Made by a program: the position numbers and the translations under genes
Notes under the pieces: generated by a model
Databases searched by the model: none
Told to the model about the DNA's origin: nothing
The model's input: the letters and a program-made list of their open reading frames with translations, nothing else
From: Desulfovibrio sp.
Lineage (GTDB): Bacteria > Desulfobacterota > Desulfovibrionia > Desulfovibrionales > Desulfovibrionaceae
Direction of reading: 5' to 3'
Assembly (NCBI GenBank): GCA_009773975.1
Contig: VSMX01000112.1
Span: 1-7,331 of the forward strand
Length of the DNA stretch: 7,331 nucleotides
Part shown: positions 1 to 5,440 of the stretch, piece by piece
How positions within the stretch are numbered: the stretch's first letter is position 1
How the letters are laid out: the number at the start of each line of letters is the position of its first letter

Positions 1-351
1 CATGGGATCGCCAGGGATGTTGTTCATTGGCGCGCCTTCTCGCATTTTTGCCGGCTGCATGCCCCTGGCATGGCCCTCGATAAATTCGTACCATTCCGCG
101 CGCTCAATGCCGCTATCGCCATTTTTATCTATGACAACAAAAGCTTTTTCGTTCATGTTGGGAAAGGCCGTGCGGAATTCTTCCAGAACAACCTTGCCGT
201 CATTGTCCTTGTCCATTTGTTCAAATGTTGTGGAGCCGGCGGCGTTGCCCTGTTTTGCCGGCATTGCGCAGGCTGGCAAAGCCGTGAAAGCGGCCAGGAT
301 AAATGGCAGCCAAATTTTGGAAATGCCCTGCAAGGCTGATTTTCTGGACAT
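1..351 (-). CDS. EF-hand calcium-binding exported protein (3'-truncated by window edge)
   Basis: The minus-strand frame opens at ATG 351-349 and runs off the left edge after 117 codons, so the C-terminus is missing. An AAGGAG ribosome site (366-361) sits 9 bases before the ATG. Residues 1-29 look like an export signal: a basic start (RK), then a hydrophobic stretch (about 13-25), then LPAC at 25-28. LPAC is a plausible lipobox with Cys28 as the lipidated residue; cleavage after A-C-A (27-29) by ordinary signal peptidase is the alternative. Two EF-hand loops follow: D47-x-D49-x-D51-G...E58 and D75-x-N77-x-D79...E86, each with acidic ligands at loop positions 1, 3, 5 and 12. The protein therefore probably binds calcium in the periplasm or at the envelope, as a buffer, sensor or structural element. 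The partner is unknown. It is transcribed divergently from hldD. Class confidence is high; role is unknown. Confidence 0.82.
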   Translation of the reverse strand, partial: MSRKSALQGISKIWLPFILAAFTALPACAMPAKQGNAAGSTTFEQMDKDNDGKVVLEEFRTAFPNMNEKAFVVIDKNGDSGIERAEWYEFIEGHARGMQPAKMREGAPMNNIPGDPM

Positions 352-412
352 ATCTACAAGCTCCTTTTTGGCCAGTAATTTTTATGCGAAAATGTTGCAT
401 AATTCCTTGTTT

Positions 413-441
413 TCAATATGTCATCCACCAGAATTTGTCAA
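413..441 (-). promoter_or_regulatory. candidate sigma-70 promoter for the EF-hand gene
   Basis: On the minus strand a perfect TTGACA (441-436) is followed after 17 bases by TATTGA (418-413), which matches TATAAT only at the first three positions. Transcription would start near 406 and leave a leader of about 55 bases that contains the AAGGAG site. The -35 is strong and the -10 weak, so this is a motif-based prediction. Confidence 0.4.
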
Positions 442-480
442 AAATCCCGGCAAATTCATCAATACAGGCTTGCATTAGCC

Positions 481-508
481 TTGACGGACTCTTATGCTCC
501 TGTTTAAT
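481..508 (+). promoter_or_regulatory. candidate sigma-70 promoter for hldD
   Basis: TTGACG (481-486, five of six consensus bases) is followed after 16 bases by TTTAAT (503-508, five of six). The start point would be near 515, about 70 bases before the hldD ATG. It lies downstream of the in-frame ATG at 494, which supports choosing 584 as the hldD start. The leader contains a small perfect hairpin, GCCGC-ATTGA-GCGGC (537-551), whose significance is unclear. Confidence 0.5.
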
Positions 509-583
509 CCAACTGAACAAATAAGAATACTATTCCGCCGCATTGAGCGGCAATCCAAAAAGCCAGAATTGCGAGGGTGCCGG

Positions 584-1555
584 ATGATAGTGGTAACTGG
601 AGGCGCGGGCTTTATCGGGAGCGCCCTGTTGTGGCAGTTGAACAGTCTTGGCAGGGACGACATTCTTGTTGTCGATAATCTTGCCGACAGTTCCAAATGG
701 CAAAACCTGGTCAAGCGCAAATACGCGGATTATATGCACAGGGATCGCTTTATTGATCTTGCGCGCGAAAATGCCCTGCCCTTCGATATATCCGCCATTG
801 TCCATCTTGGCGCCTGCTCTTCGACCACGGAAAGCGATGCCGACTTTCTTATGGAAAACAATTTCCATTACAGTCGTGATTTGTGCTGCTTTGCCCTTGA
901 AAAGGGCGCAAGATTTATCAATGCAAGCTCGGCCGCAACATACGGCGACGGAAGTTCTGGTTTTTCCGACAAGCTTGAGGTTTTGCCCGAACTTCGTCCC
1001 TTGAACATGTACGGTTATTCCAAGCAGCTTATGGATTTGTGGCTCTTGCGGGAAAACTTGCTTGAAAGCGTTGCCAGCCTCAAATTTTTTAATGTTTATG
1101 GCCCAAATGAATACCACAAAGGTGCAATGCAAAGCGTGATTGCCAAGGCCTTTGAGCAAATCGGCAAAACTGGGCGGCTAGGGCTTTTCGCCTCCAATGA
1201 TCCGGCCATAGCGGATGGATGCCAGAAACGCGATTTTGTTTATGTGAAAGACTGCGTGCGCCTGATTGCCTGGCTTCTGGATAATCCGCAAGCAAATGGC
1301 ATCCTGAATGTGGGCACTGGCATGGCGCGCACTTTCAAAAGCCTGGGGGAAGCCGTATTTGCTGCAATGGGTCGGCCATGCGCGATTGATTATGTGCCCA
1401 TGCCGGCCGAACTTGAAGACAAGTATCAAAATTATACCTGCGCTGACATTGCCAGCCTGGTCTCTGCTGGCTATCCGCATCCTTTTACCACCCTTGAGGC
1501 AGGAGTGAGGGATTATGTGCAAAATTACCTGAGCGCAAAAGATATTTATCTGTAA
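584..1555 (+). CDS. hldD: ADP-L-glycero-D-manno-heptose 6-epimerase
   Basis: This cytoplasmic short-chain dehydrogenase/reductase inverts C6 of ADP-D-glycero-D-manno-heptose to give the L,D form used for the LPS inner core. The 323-residue length suits the family (E. coli HldD is about 310). Visible landmarks: the dinucleotide-binding TGGAGFIGS (5-13), GACSSTTE (76-83), SSAATYG (115-121), the catalytic YxxxK pair Y143/K147 in NMYGYSK, FFNVYGP (168-174), HKG (178-180, with K179 matching the second catalytic Lys of the family), RDFVYVKD (216-223) and GTG (244-246). The frame is open back to ATG 494, but the family begins exactly at MIVVTGG, a GAGGG ribosome site (573-577) sits 6 bases before ATG 584, and the predicted promoter starts transcription after 494. 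No other LPS genes are adjacent, and no clear terminator follows, so some transcript may run into the chemoreceptor gene. Confidence 0.95.
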   Translation: MIVVTGGAGFIGSALLWQLNSLGRDDILVVDNLADSSKWQNLVKRKYADYMHRDRFIDLARENALPFDISAIVHLGACSSTTESDADFLMENNFHYSRDLCCFALEKGARFINASSAATYGDGSSGFSDKLEVLPELRPLNMYGYSKQLMDLWLLRENLLESVASLKFFNVYGPNEYHKGAMQSVIAKAFEQIGKTGRLGLFASNDPAIADGCQKRDFVYVKDCVRLIAWLLDNPQANGILNVGTGMARTFKSLGEAVFAAMGRPCAIDYVPMPAELEDKYQNYTCADIASLVSAGYPHPFTTLEAGVRDYVQNYLSAKDIYL

Positions 1556-1571
1556 AAGACGGCCATAAATC

Positions 1572-1598
1572 TAAATTTCGGTAGCCAACTGCCGTTAA
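1572..1598 (+). promoter_or_regulatory. sigma-28 (FliA) flagellar promoter for the chemoreceptor
   Basis: TAAA (1572-1575), exactly 15 bases of spacer, then GCCGTTAA (1591-1598). The established sigma-28 consensus is TAAA-N15-GCCGATAA, so all four -35 bases and seven of eight -10 bases match with perfect spacing. Transcription would start near 1605, leaving a leader of roughly 65 bases. The gene downstream is a chemotaxis receptor, the class of gene sigma-28 usually drives, so motif and context agree. Confidence 0.75.
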
Positions 1599-1668
1599 GC
1601 AAACAAGAGTAAAATTTTGTGATAACTAATTTTTCTGCGCTATTTCGCCATTGCAGGGGAGGAGCATA

Positions 1669-3783
1669 ATGACTCTAGGCAAAAAAATCGGCGGCGGATT
1701 TTGCATCATTCTCTTTCTGACCTTGATTTTGGGCTTTATGGCCTTTCGGGCAATGAGCTCAGGCAGCGAAGTGTCCGATACAATATCCGGGGATCGAGTG
1801 CCAAGGATGGTGGCGTATTCCAAATTGCAGAACAATCTGCTTCTGGGAGCATACTATACCAGAATTTTCTTTTTGGGCCGGGATGGACGAGACTTGCCCA
1901 AAGCGATGGATTATCTTGAAAATCTCAAGAAAAATCTTGTCCAGCTAAATGATATCAACAAAAAGAATTTCTACCAGAATACCCATAATTTTATCGAGCA
2001 GATGGGCAAGGACGTCAATCAGTATGAAGAAATGATCCGAAAGGGCAAACTTGTGCTTGATGACGTGCAGCAAATAACCGCCGAAATGATCAAGACCGGC
2101 AACGAGGCGGAAAATATGCTTGGCAATCTGATCAAAACAATGAGTCAGACACAGCGGGCCTTTCTGAATAGCGGAGATTATAACTCTGTTGGGAAATATT
2201 CCCAGAATATGGCTGATACCGCCTTCATTCAGGAACGGGTTGGAAACATTCTCGAGGAATTGCTTATTGCCGAGCGCAATTCCGACATGCAGGAATTTTC
2301 GAAAACACGCGATAAATTGCCGGGCATTGCAGCCGACTTCAAGAAAGTTTTGCCGAATCTTGCTCGTCAGGAATGCCGCGACATGTTTAACGAAACCATG
2401 AGGATTTACGAAAATTTCTCAAATAACGCGGAAAAATTGGCGCTTCTGCAGGAAGAATATGGCAAACAGGCCAAGGCAAGGATAGACTTCTTCTATAAAA
2501 TGCTTGAGGAATCGGTTCAGATGGTCGAATTGACGACCCAAAATGCCACGAAACTGGTAAACGAAGCATCGTCATCCCTTTCAAATGCAACCAATGTAGT
2601 GCTGATATTGAATCTGGCCGTTCTTCTGTTAGGCATTATCGTTGCCGTTTTCATTACCCGCATGATTGTCAAGCCCCTTTCCGAGACGCAGCAATTTGCC
2701 GAAGCAGTGGCGGATGGCGACATGAGTCTTGAACTTGATGTTCGTACCACAGATGAAACCGGCAAGCTGGCGGATGCCCTGCGCTCGATGGTAAGCTCCC
2801 TCAAGAGCAATATAACCGAAGCCCAGCAAAAATCGGAACAGGCCCAGCAGGCAACCGTGGAAGCGCAGAAAGCCATGGCCAGCGCGGAAGAAGCAGCCCG
2901 CAGGGCCGAGAGCGCCAAGCGCGATGGTATGCTTGCAGCTGCCAACCAGCTTGAAGGAATGGTTGAAATCATCAGCTCCGCTTCAACTGAGCTTTCGGCC
3001 CAGATCGAGCAGTCCGATCGCGGCGCTGCGGAATCCGCCCAGCGCCTGCAGGAAGCTGCGACTGCCATGAACGAGATGAATGCCACGGTTCAGGAAGTTG
3101 CCCGCAATGCCGGTTCGGCCTCCACTGCTTCTTCCGACACCAAGCAAAAAGCCGAAGCCGGCGAACATGTCGTGCAGCAGGTTGTGCAGAGCATCAGCGA
3201 AGTGCATCAGGTCTCCCTGCAGCTCAAGGACGATATGGCTCAGCTTAATGAACGCGCGCAGGATATTAATCGGATCATGGGCGTGATCAGCGACATTGCC
3301 GACCAGACAAACCTGCTTGCCCTGAACGCGGCCATTGAAGCGGCCCGCGCGGGTGAGGCCGGACGCGGATTTGCGGTTGTTGCCGATGAAGTGCGCAAAC
3401 TGGCTGAAAAGACAATGACATCGACCCTTGATGTAAGCAATGCAATCCGCGCCATTCAGGAAAGCACGGACAAGAGCATGGGCGCCGTTGACAATGCAGT
3501 CCAGCGTATCAGCGAAGCAACCGAACTTGCCAACCAGTCTGGAGTAGCCCTTGAGGAAATCGTGGCAACGGTTGAGTCAACTTCCGATCAGGTTCAGGCA
3601 ATTGCCGCGGCCAGTGAGGAACAATCCGCAGCCAGCGAGGAAATCAACCGTTCCATTACGGAAGTCAACGATATGTCCAGGCTTACAGCCGAGGCCATGG
3701 CCGAAGCCAACCAGGCAGTCGCGGACCTTGCAAACCAGGCCCACAAGCTGACAGGACTTATCCAGGAAATGAAGAATTCATAA
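1669..3783 (+). CDS. methyl-accepting chemotaxis protein with a helical periplasmic sensor domain
   Basis: Inner-membrane chemoreceptor of 704 residues that passes ligand information to CheA/CheW. Order: TM1 (about 9-27); a periplasmic domain (about 28-306) that looks almost wholly alpha-helical; TM2 (about 307-329); HAMP (about 330-382, starting at RMIVKPL); an Ala/Gln/Glu-rich coiled coil (383-425); and the cytoplasmic signalling hairpin (about 426-700). The hairpin tip at 543-580 carries the near-invariant DQTNLLALNAAIEAARAGE and GRGFAVVADEVRKLAE. Candidate methylation sites include the ASEEQSAASEE run (648-658). There is no C-terminal CheR-binding NWETF-type pentapeptide; the protein ends LIQEMKNS. 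The sensor length and helicity suggest a helical bimodular (HBM)-like double bundle, but I cannot assign a ligand and see no Cache or PAS motif. ATG 1669 is chosen over in-frame TTG 1651 because GGGGAGGAG (1656-1664) lies between them and directly precedes ATG. It is probably monocistronic, from the sigma-28 promoter to the hairpin terminator. Confidence 0.95.
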   Translation: MTLGKKIGGGFCIILFLTLILGFMAFRAMSSGSEVSDTISGDRVPRMVAYSKLQNNLLLGAYYTRIFFLGRDGRDLPKAMDYLENLKKNLVQLNDINKKNFYQNTHNFIEQMGKDVNQYEEMIRKGKLVLDDVQQITAEMIKTGNEAENMLGNLIKTMSQTQRAFLNSGDYNSVGKYSQNMADTAFIQERVGNILEELLIAERNSDMQEFSKTRDKLPGIAADFKKVLPNLARQECRDMFNETMRIYENFSNNAEKLALLQEEYGKQAKARIDFFYKMLEESVQMVELTTQNATKLVNEASSSLSNATNVVLILNLAVLLLGIIVAVFITRMIVKPLSETQQFAEAVADGDMSLELDVRTTDETGKLADALRSMVSSLKSNITEAQQKSEQAQQATVEAQKAMASAEEAARRAESAKRDGMLAAANQLEGMVEIISSASTELSAQIEQSDRGAAESAQRLQEAATAMNEMNATVQEVARNAGSASTASSDTKQKAEAGEHVVQQVVQSISEVHQVSLQLKDDMAQLNERAQDINRIMGVISDIADQTNLLALNAAIEAARAGEAGRGFAVVADEVRKLAEKTMTSTLDVSNAIRAIQESTDKSMGAVDNAVQRISEATELANQSGVALEEIVATVESTSDQVQAIAAASEEQSAASEEINRSITEVNDMSRLTAEAMAEANQAVADLANQAHKLTGLIQEMKNS

Positions 3784-3794
3784 CAATTACATAT

Positions 3795-3855
3795 CAGCAA
3801 GAATCAAAAGGCGTGCCCATCCGGGCACGCCTTTTGATTCTTGCTGTCATTTTTT
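3795..3855. terminator. bidirectional terminator, 24-bp perfect stem
   Basis: Arms 3795-3818 and 3823-3846 are perfectly complementary over 24 bp with a four-base ATCC loop. The core is GC-rich (GGCGTGCCC/GGGCACGCC) and is flanked inside the stem by AAAA and TTTT, so an intrinsic terminator can form in either direction. A T6 run (3850-3855) follows on the plus strand. It begins 11 bases after the chemoreceptor stop, and its right arm abuts the stop codon of the convergent DUF721 gene (3849-3847), serving both genes. The stem is longer than most intrinsic terminators. Confidence 0.9.
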
Positions 3856-4350
3856 CGCCACATACAGGGCATAAGCCCGTGCAACAGCGGAATTCGGATC
3901 CATATTTTCAAGATATGTTCCATGTAAAACATTTTCGGGCTGCTTTTCCTGGCTTTGCACCGCTTCTGGTCCAATCTGGCGAGCCGGCAAACCGTCCCTG
4001 GCTTTTTGGCCAAACATCAGGCTGATGCGCACATCCTCAAAATACTCATTGCCCAGCCAGACGTTCACCTTTTCCCTTATTTCATCTTTTTGAAATTGAA
4101 TTTCCTGCATGGCCAGGGCATCTTCGGCGCCAACAAGCAGGTGATTCTTTTCAGTTCCCAGGGGAAATGCCATTGAAGCCAGATCTTCGCCCAAAATCTC
4201 ACTCCAGCTTTGCCAGAGACTTGCAAGTTTGGCTTTTTGGGGATCTCCCCCCATGGCCGCAAGCAGTCCTGTAATTGCTTCCTGCAAATTATCCGACCGA
4301 TATCTCGCGGATTTAAGATATCTCAAATATCTTTGTCTCTTTCTTGACAT
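3847..4350 (-). CDS. dciA: DUF721/DciA-family protein, putative replicative helicase loader
   Basis: A 167-residue basic-to-mixed protein. The core at about 42-111 reads as DUF721: LASLWQSWSEILGEDLA, then FPLG, then the strand KNHLLVGAEDALAMQEIQFQ, then the helix KDEIREKVNVWLG, then a final strand VRISLMF. DciA proteins of this family load the DnaB helicase in bacteria without DnaC or DnaI; applying that here is inference from family membership. The N-terminus is very basic, with an RY-rich run (RYLRYLKSARYR, 7-18) that could touch nucleic acid. The C-terminal tail (about 115-167) looks partly disordered and ends in a short predicted helix. ATG 4350 is the best start, but its purine-rich AAAGGGGG ribosome site is about 14 bases upstream, longer than usual. 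It is transcribed divergently from the ArsR-methyltransferase gene and converges on the chemoreceptor. An uncharacterised DUF721 role remains possible. Confidence 0.72.
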   Translation of the reverse strand: MSRKRQRYLRYLKSARYRSDNLQEAITGLLAAMGGDPQKAKLASLWQSWSEILGEDLASMAFPLGTEKNHLLVGAEDALAMQEIQFQKDEIREKVNVWLGNEYFEDVRISLMFGQKARDGLPARQIGPEAVQSQEKQPENVLHGTYLENMDPNSAVARAYALYVAKK

Positions 4351-4460
4351 AAAAATTGAATATTCCCCCTTTCTGCAAGTTTTTCAATCCAGCATGGCAG
4401 CTGCTTGACCATATCAGGAAATACGCATACATATAAGGCCAACTTGATATAGGTGAAAAA
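4351..4460. promoter_or_regulatory. divergent control region with a candidate SahR-like operator
   Basis: This 110-bp gap separates the DUF721 gene from the ArsR-methyltransferase gene. On the plus strand TTGACC (4405-4410) is a good -35. Possible -10 elements are TACATA (4428-4433, 17-bp spacing, weak) or TATAAG (4432-4437, strong match but 21-bp spacing). The inverted pair ATATCA (4411-4416) and TGATAT (4445-4450) brackets the -10, with centres 34 bp apart, close to three helical turns. This placement would suit autorepression by the HTH protein, but no compact palindrome is seen, so the operator call is tentative. A weak ribosome site AGGTGA (4451-4456) precedes ATG 4461. I found no convincing minus-strand promoter. 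Confidence 0.4.
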
Positions 4461-5381
4461 ATGGGATTATTATTTTTCAAGGCTCTTGCAGATGAAACTC
4501 GTTTGAGACTTGCAAATATTTTGCTTCATTACGAACTATCCGTCAATGAGCTTGTGCAGATACTCAATATGGGACAATCCCGCGTTTCCCGGCATTTGAA
4601 AATCCTTTCGGAAGCCGGATTGTTGCTTTCGCGCAGGGATGGCCTCTGGGTATTTTATCAATCCCCCAAAACTGGTCGTGCAAGGGAATTCCTCGATGCA
4701 GCTCTACCCTTCGTTACACCTTCCCAAATTTTTTCAAGTGATCTGGAGATGGCTGCCAGGGTAATTGAGGAACGTGTAAATAGAACAAGGCAATTTTTCA
4801 ATGGCGTGGCAGAGCACTGGGATGAATTGAACAGGGAAGTGCTGGGAGATTTTGACCTTTCGAGCGCCGTTATCAATGCCCTGCCACAACCCTGTGGCAC
4901 AGCTGTTGACCTTGGTTGCGGAACAGGCGGCGTATTGAAAGCACTGCTGGAAAAATCCCAAATGATTATTGGGGTTGATGGTTCCGCAAAAATGCTTGAA
5001 CTTTGCAAACGCAGATTTGAGGCCGACAAATTGACAGATGATGTTGTAAGCTTGCGCATAGGGGAATTGAGGCATTTGCCACTTGCCGATAAAGAAGCCG
5101 ACTTTGCCTGTCTAAATCTTGTTCTTCATCATTTACCTAGCCCGGCCAACAGTTTGGCCGAAGTATTCCGAATTATGGCACCGAATGGAATTCTCTTTTT
5201 AAGCGAATTCAAGCGGCATAATGATGAGACGATGCGCAATCGTTATGGTGACCAATGGCTTGGATTTGAAGAAATGGAACTCCAGGGTTTTTTGAAGCTT
5301 GCAGGCTTTACCTTGCTTGGTATTCATGAACAGCCTGTAAGGAACAATCACAAATTATTCTTGATCACGGCAAGGGCTTGA
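4461..5381 (+). CDS. sahR: ArsR-family HTH regulator fused to a SAM-dependent methyltransferase domain (SahR-like)
   Basis: A 306-residue cytoplasmic protein. Residues 4-70 are an ArsR winged helix: FKALADETRLRLANIL, then a recognition helix QSRVSRHLKIL (39-49), then the wing RRDGLWVFY (58-66). The ELCVCDL-type metal box of arsenic and metal sensors is absent; the matching segment reads ELSVNEL. Residues about 105-306 are a class I methyltransferase fold: motif I VDLGCGTGG (149-157), the acidic end of strand 2 at D173, LPLADKEADFACLNLVLHHL (206-225) and a post-core strand GILFLSEF (243-250). Because the gene lies 59 bp upstream of ahcY on the same strand, it most likely senses SAH or SAM and controls SAM-cycle genes, as established for SahR. 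The fold may serve only as a ligand pocket or may retain methyltransferase activity; the sequence cannot decide. The domain calls are firm. The gene name rests on domain architecture plus neighbour. Confidence 0.85.
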   Translation: MGLLFFKALADETRLRLANILLHYELSVNELVQILNMGQSRVSRHLKILSEAGLLLSRRDGLWVFYQSPKTGRAREFLDAALPFVTPSQIFSSDLEMAARVIEERVNRTRQFFNGVAEHWDELNREVLGDFDLSSAVINALPQPCGTAVDLGCGTGGVLKALLEKSQMIIGVDGSAKMLELCKRRFEADKLTDDVVSLRIGELRHLPLADKEADFACLNLVLHHLPSPANSLAEVFRIMAPNGILFLSEFKRHNDETMRNRYGDQWLGFEEMELQGFLKLAGFTLLGIHEQPVRNNHKLFLITARA

Positions 5382-5393
5382 TTTTGTACCAAA

Positions 5394-5412
5394 GTGCGGG
5401 AAAAATCCGCAC
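5394..5412 (+). other. small hairpin in the regulator-ahcY intercistronic gap
   Basis: GTGCGG (5394-5399) pairs perfectly with CCGCAC (5407-5412) around a seven-base A-rich loop; a closing G-U pair is also possible. No T run follows, so it is not a standard terminator. It ends 28 bases before the ahcY ATG and 18 before the AGGAG site (5431-5435). It could stabilise or process the mRNA, or be incidental. The 59-bp gap is too short for a typical SAH riboswitch. Confidence 0.4.
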
Positions 5413-5440
5413 CAACATCCATTATTGAACAGGAGAGTAT

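Noticed and set aside
2..478. 158-codon plus-strand open frame at the left edge
   Set aside because: It is antisense to the EF-hand gene, which has a ribosome site, signal peptide and two full calcium-binding loops. The plus frame shows no domain.
494..583. 30-residue N-terminal extension of hldD
   Set aside because: The family starts at MIVVTGG, the GAGGG ribosome site precedes ATG 584, and the predicted transcription start lies downstream of 494.
530..1159. 209-codon minus-strand frame opposite hldD
   Set aside because: It lies mostly antisense to a highly conserved enzyme and has no recognisable domain; it is a shadow frame.
1576..1600. CGGTA/TGCCG stem as an hldD terminator
   Set aside because: The stem is only 5 bp including one G-U pair and has no proper T run; these bases are better explained as part of the sigma-28 promoter.
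2517..3086. 189-codon minus-strand frame opposite the chemoreceptor
   Set aside because: It is Ser/Ala-rich, as expected from the complement of the Ala/Glu-rich coiled coil; it is a shadow frame.
4461..5381. Arsenic- or metal-responsive ArsR repressor, or a UbiE quinone methyltransferase
   Set aside because: The metal-box cysteines are absent, no arsenic genes are nearby, and the HTH fusion beside ahcY argues against quinone biosynthesis.
5382..5440. SAH riboswitch upstream of ahcY
   Set aside because: The gap is only 59 bp and contains one simple hairpin with none of the multi-stem structure expected of that riboswitch.
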